The notes below the pieces were generated by a model, which was not told where the DNA came from, did not search any database, and saw only the letters and a list, made by a program, of their open reading frames with translations. From NCBI GenBank assembly GCA_023249715.1, contig JAHFCA010000033.1, positions 1-10,949 on the forward strand: 10,949 nucleotides of DNA, in the 5' to 3' direction. Positions 1 through 6,501 of the stretch are shown here, in pieces (positions within the stretch are counted from its first letter, which is position 1; each line of letters begins with the position of its first letter). Source of the stretch: Elusimicrobiota bacterium. GTDB taxonomy: Bacteria > Elusimicrobiota > Elusimicrobia > 2-02-FULL-39-32. The position numbers and the translations under genes were made by a program.

Positions 1-22
1 TCTATGATAAATTTAAATCCCC

Positions 23-51
23 TTGAAGAATATAATGGTATCAGTTATAAT
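23..51 (+). promoter_or_regulatory. Candidate sigma70 promoter of higBA
   Basis: A -35-like TTGAAG (23-28) and a perfect -10 TATAAT (46-51) are separated by 17 bases. The predicted transcription start is near 58, which coincides with the preferred higB start codon. TATAA (31-35) and TTATA (45-49) form a small inverted repeat over the promoter that could be part of a HigA operator. The DNA is AT-rich, so a chance match is possible. Confidence 0.4.
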
Positions 52-57
52 ATGAAT

Positions 58-348
58 ATGATTCAGAGCTTTTCAGATAAAGCGACGGAAGACATTTTTG
101 ATGGAGTCAATAGCCGAGCATCTAGAAAAATTCCGCGCTCAATATGGAAAGTAGCTCAGCGGAAACTGGCGCACGTGAACTCCGCAATGAGTCTAAAAGA
201 CTTGGCGGCGATTCCGGGAGATAGGCTTAAGAAACTTGAAGGGCGCCTATCTGAGTTTTACAGTATTCGCATCAACGATCAGTTTAGAATTGTTTTCAGA
301 TGGTCGCAGAATCAATTCATAGATGTAAGGATCACTGATTATCATTAG
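58..348 (+). CDS. higB: HigB/RelE-family toxin of a type II toxin-antitoxin system
   Basis: This is a small basic protein of 96 residues from the ATG at 58, matching HigB toxins (about 92 residues). HigB proteins are ribosome-dependent mRNA interferases with the RelE fold. The family's C-terminal block is clear: SIRINDQFRIVFRW (69-82) followed by the terminal DVRITDYH. The N-terminus MIQSFSDKATEDIF also fits the usual HigB start, so I prefer 58 over the upstream in-frame ATG at 4, which would add 18 atypical residues; the ATG at 52 is also possible. No good ribosome binding site precedes any of these starts. The toxin gene comes before the antitoxin gene, the reversed order typical of hig loci, and higA follows 22 bases later. 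The family call is firm; activity is inferred from homology. Confidence 0.9.
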   Translation: MIQSFSDKATEDIFDGVNSRASRKIPRSIWKVAQRKLAHVNSAMSLKDLAAIPGDRLKKLEGRLSEFYSIRINDQFRIVFRWSQNQFIDVRITDYH

Positions 349-370
349 GGTTATAAGGAGGAAAACCATT

Positions 371-658
371 ATGAGGATTCCTAAAAACAGAGTCCCGGAG
401 CACCCCGGCGAGATATTGCGGGAGGATTTTTTGAAGCCTCTCGGAATTACCCAGGAGAAACTGGCTGAAGATATTCATATTTCTTTTCAAAGAGTCAATG
501 GGATTGTGAATGGTAAACGGGCAGTGACTGCGGAAACTGCTCTTTTGCTGGGAAACTATTTTAAGATAAGCCCCGGATTCTGGATGAATCTACAGGCGGT
601 TTATGATCTCTACAAGGCAAAAAGGAAGATTAAAGAAAGAGAAGCGCTCGCAGCTTAG
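371..658 (+). CDS. higA: HigA-family antitoxin, XRE-type helix-turn-helix
   Basis: The product is a 95-residue HigA antitoxin. It starts with the family signature HPGEILREDFLKPLGIT (11-27). A helix-turn-helix follows at about 26-50 (TQEKLAEDIHISFQRVNGIV), then NGKRAVTAETALLLGNYF and the C-terminal FWMNLQAVYDLYKAK (70-84). HigA antitoxins bind HigB and neutralise it, and repress their own promoter through the HTH. The ATG at 371 has a strong Shine-Dalgarno, AAGGAGG, at 356-362. That contrasts with the missing site of higB and would favour making more antitoxin than toxin. The stop lies 14 bases from the convergent tonB stop, and no intrinsic terminator separates them. Confidence 0.92.
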   Translation: MRIPKNRVPEHPGEILREDFLKPLGITQEKLAEDIHISFQRVNGIVNGKRAVTAETALLLGNYFKISPGFWMNLQAVYDLYKAKRKIKEREALAA

Positions 659-672
659 GGAACTATTCATTT

Positions 673-1332
673 CTATTTCAATTCGAAACGGATGGGGAGC
701 ATTACTTTGCAGGGGACAGGGATATTATCTTTATTGAAGGCGGGAGTAAAGATGGCCTGTTTTATTTTACGGAGAACAACTTCGTTCAGCTCATTATGGG
801 AGCCTTCCACAATTTTAACGTCGAGAACTCTTCCCTTTTCATCAATTAAAAGCGATAAGACCACGCGTCCATTTTTTCCTTGCTCTTTTAAAAGGGCCGG
901 ATAGTCTTGTGGAAGAATAAAATTAGCGATCCAGTGCGGCTTGCGGTATGTTTTAGAGGCGGAAATATATTCTCCCTCCCCTTCTCCAATTCCTCCCTCT
1001 CCAGTTTCAGTCCCCGGATGGGGATCGTGCGCGGAAGCAAGAGCATTTTCCCCTTCGGGATCTGTTTCAATTTTGGTTTCCATTGGCCGGATATCTCTCT
1101 CTTTTTGAGGGAGACTCCACTCCTCCCGAGAACTCGTTCCCTTGCTTCCCAACTTGGGAGAGCGGTACAATGTTGGCCCCAGAGAAAGATCCACCTCTAT
1201 AAAAACAGGAGTTTTTTTATTAAAAACAATTCCATAGTAAAGAACTCCAGCGACTACAGTATGAATAAGAACAGAAATAAAAAATCCAGAAAGAAATGGG
1301 ACTTGAATTGATTTTTTTAGAATCGTTATCAT
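673..1332 (-). CDS. tonB: TonB energy transducer, last gene of the B12 uptake operon
   Basis: The protein has 219 residues. A short cytoplasmic N-terminus is followed by one membrane anchor at about 13-35 that carries the SxxxH motif (Ser20, His24) in FISVLIHTVVAGVLYYGI. In E. coli TonB that motif is needed for coupling to ExbB/ExbD. A periplasmic linker (about 40-140) is charged and Gly/Glu-rich, notably GTETGEGGIGEGEGEY (107-122), in place of the classic Pro-Glu/Pro-Lys repeats. The C-terminal TonB domain (about 141-219) includes YPALLKEQGKNGRVVLSLLI and ends IRFELK. Its role is to pass proton-motive force to the outer-membrane receptor. It starts 1 base after the btuD stop, so it belongs to the B12 operon. 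No exbB or exbD is present in the window, so those must lie elsewhere. Confidence 0.88.
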   Translation of the reverse strand: MITILKKSIQVPFLSGFFISVLIHTVVAGVLYYGIVFNKKTPVFIEVDLSLGPTLYRSPKLGSKGTSSREEWSLPQKERDIRPMETKIETDPEGENALASAHDPHPGTETGEGGIGEGEGEYISASKTYRKPHWIANFILPQDYPALLKEQGKNGRVVLSLLIDEKGRVLDVKIVEGSHNELNEVVLRKIKQAIFTPAFNKDNIPVPCKVMLPIRFELK

Positions 1333-1333
1333 C

Positions 1334-2104
1334 TTAGGAACAAAAAGTTAATTGCATTGTCTGTAACTGGGGGTGGCGCTGAACTATAGGACGAATTTTA
1401 AAGACCTGTTCAATGTTTTGCGGAGTCATTACTTCCTCTGGAACTCCTTCGGCCACCACGCGCCCTTTGGAAACCAGAACCAATGTGTCGCAAAAACGGG
1501 CGGCCATGTTTAAGTCGTGCAAGACGATGATGACGCCAATATCCCGAGAAAGATTTTTTATCAACTCCAATATCTTAATTTGATGATAAATATCTAAGTG
1601 GGACGTAGGCTCATCTAATAACAAAAATTGGGGAGTTTGGGTTAAAGCCCGCGCCAAAAATACGGTTTGCTCTTCTCCCCCGGAAAGTTCTGTAATAAAA
1701 CGGCCTTTAAAATGGCGGGTATCGGTTAAACGCATCGACTCTTCGCAAATATTGTAATCTTCCCGAGTAAACGATTGAAAACGGCCGCGATGAGGATTCC
1801 TACCCATGAGGGTGACTTCCTCGCAGGGGAAAGAAAAATCCGAAAATGTATTTTGTGGAAGAAAAGCCACTGCCTGAGCAAGCTCCTTTCTTTTTAAGGA
1901 AGCGATATCTTGGCCGTTAATTTCTATTGTCCCCGATGTCAATGGCAGTATTCCTAAAATTAAACGGAGCAACGTGGTTTTTCCGGACCCATTGTTACCG
2001 ATAATGCCGGTTAACTTTTTATCCGAAAAATTTAAGGAGATAGTATCTATAATTATTTTTTCTTTTATCTTAAATTGAACTTCTTTTAAAGCGATAGAAT
2101 GCAT
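1334..2104 (-). CDS. btuD: Cobalamin ABC transporter ATPase, BtuD/FecE type
   Basis: This 256-residue ATP-binding subunit powers import of vitamin B12 across the inner membrane. All ABC motifs are intact: Walker A GNNGSGKT (36-43), Q-loop Gln84 in FLPQN, signature LSGGE (140-144), Walker B with LLLDEPT (161-167), D-loop SHLD, and switch His196 in VLHDLN. The signature context is slightly unusual (LSGGEEQTVFLARAL, where LSGGERQR is common) but should be functional. The start codon overlaps the btuC stop by one base (TAATG), which implies translational coupling. The FecE/BtuD family also serves siderophores and haem. The B12 assignment rests on the upstream riboswitch and the adjacent btuB, btuF and btuC. 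Confidence 0.9.
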   Translation of the reverse strand: MHSIALKEVQFKIKEKIIIDTISLNFSDKKLTGIIGNNGSGKTTLLRLILGILPLTSGTIEINGQDIASLKRKELAQAVAFLPQNTFSDFSFPCEEVTLMGRNPHRGRFQSFTREDYNICEESMRLTDTRHFKGRFITELSGGEEQTVFLARALTQTPQFLLLDEPTSHLDIYHQIKILELIKNLSRDIGVIIVLHDLNMAARFCDTLVLVSKGRVVAEGVPEEVMTPQNIEQVFKIRPIVQRHPQLQTMQLTFCS

Positions 2105-3132
2105 TACGCCTTCCCCTCCCTTTTTCTTTTAATGAGAAGATAAATAAAAAATGGTCCCCCCACAAAAGCGGTAACAACCCCTAACCGTAATTCTTCGGGG
2201 CGTATGAGGGTACGACAAACCAAATCCGCCAATGGTAAAAAACAGGCTCCCGCTAAAAAACTGGCAGGAAGCAGAATTTTATGATCGGGCCCAATGACAA
2301 AACGCATAATATGAGGAATCACCAACCCTACAAAACCAATCGCTCCGCTAACAGAAACAGAAACTCCGCTGATCAGAGCGGTTAGAACTAAAAGAATTCT
2401 TCGTGTCCAAACGACAGGGACCCCTAACCCATGGGCGCTCTCTTCTCCAAAGAGCATTATGTTTAAATCCTGAGCATAAGCAAAAATTAAACAAGAAGCC
2501 GGCACTATAATAGGATAAGCCATCTTTACGTGGGGCCAACTTCTTCCATCCAAACCACCCATGGTCCAGAAAATAATCTGGCGGGCAATTTCCCAATTGT
2601 GAAGCGCTAAAGATAAAATAAACGCGGTTAAAGAAACCGCAAGCCCTCCCACAGCAATACCAGAAAGCAAAAGAAGGTCCACCGGAGTTTTTCCATGCTC
2701 GCTAGCAATGACATAGACTAAAAAAGTAGCCGTGAGCGCTCCCAGAAATGCGGTAGCAGGCAAAGCATAAAAATAGTTGGCCGCCCACCCTAAATAAATA
2801 GAGAGTACCGCCCCCAAAGCTCCCCCGCTGGTGGCTCCAATAATACTTGGGTCCGCCATGGGATTTCTAAAAAGCCCCTGCATGACCGCGCCGCTTAGGC
2901 CAAGCGCCCCTCCCACAATCATCGCGATTAAAACTCTGGGCAACCGAACTTGCGTAATAATAAGTTCCTGAGCTTGGGGCCACGTTCCCTCCACAGATAA
3001 AAATGGAAACTTATTTAAAAGAATCCAGAATGTATTTTTTACCGGAATAGAAACACTCCCCAATGTCGTGGCCGCAATCAGAATAAGCGCGCTGCAAAAG
3101 AGCAAAAAAAGAATTACAAAATATTTTTTCAT
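2104..3132 (-). CDS. btuC: Cobalamin ABC transporter permease, FecCD/BtuC type
   Basis: The protein has 342 residues with an N-terminal membrane segment (about 4-24) and multiple hydrophobic helices throughout, as expected for a roughly ten-helix FecCD permease that forms a homodimeric channel. The family hallmark runs across about 64-104: LPRVLIAMIVGGALGLSGAV, MQGLFRNPMADPSIIGATSG. Further matches are GAIGFVGLVIPHIMRFVIGP and the C-terminal LGVVTAFVGGPFFIYLL. I chose the ATG at 3132, which overlaps the btuF stop as ATGA. The reading frame is open further upstream to 3231, but those residues lie inside btuF and do not resemble a permease N-terminus. It pairs with BtuD and receives B12 from BtuF. 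Confidence 0.92.
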   Translation of the reverse strand: MKKYFVILFLLFCSALILIAATTLGSVSIPVKNTFWILLNKFPFLSVEGTWPQAQELIITQVRLPRVLIAMIVGGALGLSGAVMQGLFRNPMADPSIIGATSGGALGAVLSIYLGWAANYFYALPATAFLGALTATFLVYVIASEHGKTPVDLLLLSGIAVGGLAVSLTAFILSLALHNWEIARQIIFWTMGGLDGRSWPHVKMAYPIIVPASCLIFAYAQDLNIMLFGEESAHGLGVPVVWTRRILLVLTALISGVSVSVSGAIGFVGLVIPHIMRFVIGPDHKILLPASFLAGACFLPLADLVCRTLIRPEELRLGVVTAFVGGPFFIYLLIKRKREGKA

Positions 3133-4037
3133 GGAGTAAACAGTTCCGGATGGAGAGCTTGAGCAATCGCCTCGACACCTTCCACAATATACTGGGAAGT
3201 AGAGAGAAAATATTTTCCCGGAATCACGCAAACACGATTATTTTTCATGGCTGACACTGTTTGAAAAGCGGGGTTGGCCCGCACTGCGTCGGCGAACGTT
3301 TCTTTCCCGGGCGAATACCCGCTTAAAAGCAGCACCTCCGGGTTCCACTCTACAATTTTTTCTTCTGAAATTTTAACTGTTCCCACTACTCCTTTTTCCG
3401 CCGAGATATTAATTCCCCCCGCCAATCGGATAATCTCATCGATTGTCCTCACCTTGCCCGCAGTCGACCCCGAAAAATGGTAGACCATAACCCGAGGTCG
3501 CTTTTTAACCGCTTGCATCTTGGCGGCAATCGCTTCCAACTTTTTATCCATTTGGGCAATCAATTCTTTTGCCTTTGCTTCTTCCCCCACACTGTTCCCA
3601 ATTTTAAGAATATCGTTTTTAACATCTTGAATGGAGTTTTGAATATGGATAAGAACCACCGGGACTCGGGCATCTAAGAGCGCTTGCAGAATCTCGGCCC
3701 GACTGTTTTCCAATAAAAAAACTATATCCGGTTCCAAAGCCAATATTTGTTCGATGTCTGGATGGATTTTGCGCGGAATTTTTTCCGCCCAAGGCAGAAC
3801 ATTGGAAAGAGTGGGTTCTGCCGCTAAGTAGGAAACAGCCTGAATCCGTGAAGGATCTACCAAACCAGAAAGAATCTCGTCAACAGAAATAGTCAGTGAA
3901 ACAATCCTGCGCGGCGGCCTTTCCAATGTCAATGTCCTACCTCCCCCCGCATCAATAGTTTTAGGGAATGACTCTGAAGACACTTGTCCTACTAATAAAA
4001 CAAGAAACGAGAAGGCTAGACTAAAAAATCTACTCAT
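3129..4037 (-). CDS. btuF: Periplasmic cobalamin-binding protein, BtuF-like
   Basis: This 302-residue protein has a Sec signal peptide (about 1-22, SLAFSFLVLLVGQVSSES), so it is periplasmic, and there is no lipobox Cys. It follows the class III helical-backbone binding-protein layout. The N-lobe has RRIVSLTISVDEILSGL (43-59), the conserved IHPDIEQILALEPDIVF (91-107) and VPVVLIH. A long linking helix covers about 150-178, and the C-lobe starts at RPRVMVYHF with EIIRLAGGINIS and KIVEWNPEVLLLSG. It captures B12 released by BtuB and docks on BtuCD. The start overlaps the btuB stop by one base (TAATG), and the end overlaps btuC by four. Related proteins bind siderophores or haem; the riboswitch favours cobalamin. 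Confidence 0.9.
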   Translation of the reverse strand: MSRFFSLAFSFLVLLVGQVSSESFPKTIDAGGGRTLTLERPPRRIVSLTISVDEILSGLVDPSRIQAVSYLAAEPTLSNVLPWAEKIPRKIHPDIEQILALEPDIVFLLENSRAEILQALLDARVPVVLIHIQNSIQDVKNDILKIGNSVGEEAKAKELIAQMDKKLEAIAAKMQAVKKRPRVMVYHFSGSTAGKVRTIDEIIRLAGGINISAEKGVVGTVKISEEKIVEWNPEVLLLSGYSPGKETFADAVRANPAFQTVSAMKNNRVCVIPGKYFLSTSQYIVEGVEAIAQALHPELFTP

Positions 4038-5977
4038 TAAAACTTTACTCCTATCCCGCTGAGAACTTTTATGCGCGCCGTAGAAAAACCATAAACTTCT
4101 TCATATTTTTCGTCGAAGAGATTTTCTATTTTTGTAAAGACTCTCCATTCCGGAGATCCCGGAATGGCAACCACGGAAATAGAGAGATCTGTTTTGACAT
4201 AGCCGGGCAACGCCACGCGCACTTCCGGCGTTTTGGAAAAATCCCTATCCAAGCTCTCTCCTTGAAAAGTACTGTTCCAATTGATATTAAAACGAGGATG
4301 ATTTAAATTGACGGTAACGGCGCCTCTATGTTTGGGCCTCCGTAACAGTTGTTCCCCTTGAGTGAACCCGGTTCCTCCCACTCCGCCACTCACCAAAGCC
4401 TTGGTTTCCACAAGGGTATGGGAGAGAACTAAACGGCACTCTAAATCGTTCCATGCTTTTTTTATCTGAACAGAAGATTCCACCCCTTCCGATTTCGCGC
4501 TTTGAATGTTAAAGAATGTAGGCGTAATAAAAGAGATAAGGTCATCATACAGATTATAAAAATAAGTGATGTTCGCTTCTAACGCGCCCTCTAAAAAATT
4601 CTGGTCGATTCCGGCTTCCCAACTTTCTACTCGCTCTGGTTTTAAATTAAGGTTCCCCACGGTGGTACCGCCCGAACCAAATACCTGGGTAAAACTGGGG
4701 GCCGTAATCCCCTTGCCCCATGTTCCTCTTATTTTTGTGTCGGTCCAAGGAAGTCTAAAACCTCCCGTAAATTTAGGCGAAGTTTCGGTGGAAAAAGTTT
4801 CATTTTGTTCCACGCGCACGCTCGGAGTAAAAAAAACCAGCTCGTTCCAATCCCATTGAGTTTGAAAATAGTAGGCGTAGTTGCTGCGCAGCTGATCAAT
4901 GGCGGTAGAGGTGGTGGAGGTGGTTACTCTGCGGGAGGTTTGTTCAAAATTTTCTTTTTCGTAGGCGACGCCCGCAGTAAAGGCGCCGGTTATATCCGCC
5001 AATTTTGGGAGAGAAAAGTCCCAGGAATAGTCCACCGATTGACGCGTTTCCACATTGCTGCTCTGCGACCAAGCGGTATCAATTCCGGGATTGCGCTCGT
5101 CCTTGCTAAAACGATTCTCGCTTTGGTACCCCAGCTGCAGTTTTTGCTTCCACCATGCCGTAAGAGGCGCGCTTAAATTCGAACTTAATATCGCTCGTTT
5201 ACGCTTCCAATATTGGTCCGGATCTAACAACCCTTGCAGACGATCCCCGGAATTCTCGGTTGGGAACTGAAATATTACGTCAATATAGCGAACAGCACCA
5301 TCTAGATCCACACTTTCATAAAGTTTTTGATCGAAGCGAGCGGAAAAAGAAGTTTCTCCAAAACGGTTATTCACATTCAATATTCCATCGCTATCGATGC
5401 GGCTCGCTCCTAAAGAGAACCCTCCATTCCCCAACCCGCCCGAGGTTTGAACGCGCTCTTCAAACGTGTTATAGTTCCCTCCGGCTATGGAAAAATCTGT
5501 GGTAGTTTTTCCCCGTCCTTTTTTGGTCATAATTTGAATAACGCCGCCCATCCCATCCGATCCATAGAGAGCGCTCTGCGGCCCTTTTAATACTTCTATT
5601 TTTTCAATGTTGTCGAGAGGAAGGTAGGCAAATTCAAACGAACCTCCCGCCTGGTTTACGCGCACTCCGTCAATGAGCACTAAATTGTGGTTGGCCCCTC
5701 CCCCTCGAATAAAAAGAGAGGTAGGCCCTCCCCGCGACCCGGTCTGTGTCACGCTGACCCCCGGAACGTCTCGTAAAATTTCATGCGCGTCGGTTACCTG
5801 CTGCTGAGAAATTTCTTTGTTCTCCACGACCTGAATGGATTGAGTCACCTTCTTTTTAGACAGATTGCTTCTAGTGGCTGTAACCACCACTTCTTCCAGA
5901 TCCTCTTCTATTTCCTTCGCGATCAAGCAAAAAGAATTTAAGCACAGACAAACCAACAAAAAAAATAATCTAAACAT
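4037..5977 (-). CDS. btuB: TonB-dependent outer-membrane cobalamin receptor, BtuB-like
   Basis: The product is a 646-residue outer-membrane receptor, close to the usual BtuB length. It has a signal peptide (about 1-20, FRLFFLLVCLCLNSFCLIA). A TonB box follows at 28-35 (EEVVVTAT), close to E. coli BtuB's DTLVVTA. The plug domain spans about 41-153 and includes LRDVPGVSVTQTGSRGG, SLFIRGGGANHNLVLIDGVR, IEKIEVLKGPQSALYGSDGM and GGVIQIMTKKG. The rest is a 22-strand-type beta-barrel with the late motif IENLFDEKYEEVYGF, and it ends in a terminal Phe (GVKF), the signal used by the BAM complex. It takes up B12 with energy from TonB. It is the first gene of the operon. Its ATG lies shortly after a riboswitch-controlled terminator and has only a weak G-rich Shine-Dalgarno. 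Confidence 0.93.
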   Translation of the reverse strand: MFRLFFLLVCLCLNSFCLIAKEIEEDLEEVVVTATRSNLSKKKVTQSIQVVENKEISQQQVTDAHEILRDVPGVSVTQTGSRGGPTSLFIRGGGANHNLVLIDGVRVNQAGGSFEFAYLPLDNIEKIEVLKGPQSALYGSDGMGGVIQIMTKKGRGKTTTDFSIAGGNYNTFEERVQTSGGLGNGGFSLGASRIDSDGILNVNNRFGETSFSARFDQKLYESVDLDGAVRYIDVIFQFPTENSGDRLQGLLDPDQYWKRKRAILSSNLSAPLTAWWKQKLQLGYQSENRFSKDERNPGIDTAWSQSSNVETRQSVDYSWDFSLPKLADITGAFTAGVAYEKENFEQTSRRVTTSTTSTAIDQLRSNYAYYFQTQWDWNELVFFTPSVRVEQNETFSTETSPKFTGGFRLPWTDTKIRGTWGKGITAPSFTQVFGSGGTTVGNLNLKPERVESWEAGIDQNFLEGALEANITYFYNLYDDLISFITPTFFNIQSAKSEGVESSVQIKKAWNDLECRLVLSHTLVETKALVSGGVGGTGFTQGEQLLRRPKHRGAVTVNLNHPRFNINWNSTFQGESLDRDFSKTPEVRVALPGYVKTDLSISVVAIPGSPEWRVFTKIENLFDEKYEEVYGFSTARIKVLSGIGVKF

Positions 5978-5992
5978 GCGCTTCCCCGCCCA

Positions 5993-6034
5993 TAAAATAA
6001 AAAATCCTTAATCCGCTCAAAAGCGAATTAAGGA
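5993..6034 (-). terminator. Intrinsic terminator of the B12 riboswitch, just before btuB
   Basis: On the minus strand, TCCTTAATTCGC (6034-6023) and GCGGATTAAGGA (6016-6005) form a 12-bp stem with one G-U pair and a 6-base loop. T-rich DNA, TTTTTTATTTTA (6004-5993), follows at once. The hairpin ends within 30 bases of the btuB start, so it can only make sense as a regulated attenuator. Its 5' arm can pair instead with an upstream copy of TTAAGGA. Confidence 0.85.
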
Positions 6035-6056
6035 TATCCCTGATTCTTGTCCTTAA
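6028..6056 (-). promoter_or_regulatory. Candidate antiterminator stem of the btu leader
   Basis: Minus-strand TTAAGGA (6056-6050) is perfectly complementary to TCCTTAA (6034-6028), with a 15-base loop. The second segment is most of the 5' arm of the terminator, so the two hairpins exclude each other. This is the expected ON/OFF arrangement of a transcription-attenuating riboswitch. The complementarity is seen directly; the switching role is inferred. Confidence 0.6.
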
Positions 6057-6065
6057 AAAAGTTTT

Positions 6066-6092
6066 AGTTTAAGAAAGCTCCCTTCTTAAACT
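6066..6092 (-). other. Perfect 10-bp hairpin in the btu leader
   Basis: AGTTTAAGAA and TTCTTAAACT form a perfect stem with a 7-base loop. On the minus strand AAAAC and then six T follow. It could be a second, weaker terminator or a spacer helix that positions the adjacent antiterminator arm. The stem is AT-rich and the T tract starts five bases late, so I do not call it a terminator. Confidence 0.5.
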
Positions 6093-6096
6093 GCCT

Positions 6097-6121
6097 AAAA
6101 AGAACATTTCTATCGATGTTC
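6097..6121 (-). other. Short hairpin plus T5 in the btu leader
   Basis: Minus-strand GAACAT and ATGTTC form a 6-bp stem around an 8-base loop, followed directly by five T. It resembles a weak terminator or RNA polymerase pause site between the aptamer and the main terminator. The low stability of the stem makes its function uncertain. Confidence 0.35.
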
Positions 6122-6181
6122 CCATTAGATATGTTCTGTCATTCCAGGCTATCATCCTGAAACGTGGCACTCTAACTTAAG

Positions 6182-6378
6182 TACCTTGTGGTAAGTCTTC
6201 TGGCTTCCGGATCGTTCTCCCCCTTCTCTTCCCATCCCAATTAAATTGGGACAGTGAGTTTAAAGGGTTCGTCCCCGGTTACAGCTGCGGGACAGCCTCC
6301 GAATTTCACGGAGTTCCTTGTTATGTCCTAGCCCGAATAATTCAGTTGGATTATTCGGGCTAAAGGACACCAACAGAA
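6182..6378 (-). ncRNA. Cobalamin (adenosylcobalamin) riboswitch aptamer
   Basis: Read on the minus strand, the leader has the conserved parts of the cobalamin riboswitch in order. A long P2 stem (TAGCCCGAATAAT with its complement, 6329-6362, closed by TGTCC/GGACA) comes first. The CCGTGAAATTCGG stem follows, then the B12-box core GCAGCTGTAACC (6288-6277), CACTGTCCC (6256-6248), and the 3' block AGCCAGAAGACTTACC (6205-6190). A short P1 can form between TGGT near 6369 and ACCA near 6189. The outer boundaries are approximate. It sits in the leader of btuB about 30 bases after the promoter and is followed by a terminator, so it should reduce operon transcription when cellular B12 is high. Confidence 0.95.
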
Positions 6379-6414
6379 CATCAATCTATAAAAGATCGTT
6401 TACAACTACGGGGC

Positions 6415-6443
6415 AGTGTAACAATTAAAATTATCCCTGTCAA
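6415..6443 (-). promoter_or_regulatory. Sigma70-type promoter of the btu operon
   Basis: On the minus strand there is a consensus -35 TTGACA (6443-6438), a 17-base spacer, and a -10 TACACT (6420-6415), which matches TATAAT at four of six positions. Transcription should start near 6408, giving a leader of about 430 bases that holds the whole riboswitch. The -35 is one arm of an inverted repeat shared with the divergent msrB promoter. Confidence 0.75.
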
Positions 6444-6459
6444 TTTTTTTATTTGACAG
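6437..6459. repeat. Inverted repeat joining two divergent -35 boxes
   Basis: CTGTCAA (6437-6443) and TTGACAG (6453-6459) are perfect inverted 7-mers separated by 9 bases, mostly T. Each arm contains the -35 TTGACA of one of the two divergent promoters. The repeat may be an operator, or simply follow from two consensus -35 boxes each followed by G. Confidence 0.7.
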
Positions 6460-6481
6460 ATCGAAGGGACAGAATTATGAT
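6453..6481 (+). promoter_or_regulatory. Sigma70-type promoter of msrB
   Basis: A consensus -35 TTGACA (6453-6458), a 17-base spacer and a -10 TATGAT (6476-6481, five of six matches) precede msrB. The predicted transcription start is near 6488, so the 5' leader would be only about 14 bases, just covering the Shine-Dalgarno AAGAGG. It is divergent from the btu promoter. Confidence 0.75.
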
Positions 6482-6501
6482 ATTGGTAAGAGGAAAATGA
6501 A

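Noticed and set aside
4..57. N-terminal 18-residue extension of HigB from the ATG at 4
   Set aside because: HigB proteins normally begin at the MIxSF motif, and the extension overlaps a candidate promoter. It cannot be fully excluded because the region upstream is outside the window.
58..658. higBA as part of a larger phage-defence island
   Set aside because: No other defence, phage or mobile-element gene occurs nearby; the following genes are ordinary B12 uptake functions.
658..673. Bidirectional terminator between higA and tonB
   Set aside because: Only 14 bases separate the stop codons, and no stem-loop with a T tract is visible there or just beyond.
907..1311. Plus-strand 134-codon frame opposite tonB
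   Set aside because: It lies entirely antisense to tonB, shows no recognisable family sequence, and reflects frame openness opposite the low-complexity linker.
2104..3231. Longer BtuC frame with 33 extra N-terminal residues
   Set aside because: The extra residues lie inside btuF, are hydrophilic and Cys-rich, and do not look like a permease. The ATG at 3132 gives the coupled ATGA overlap and a proper membrane segment.
4566..5505. Plus-strand reading frames of 71-123 codons opposite btuB
   Set aside because: They are antisense to a well-conserved receptor, lack recognisable motifs or ribosome binding sites, and overlap one another.
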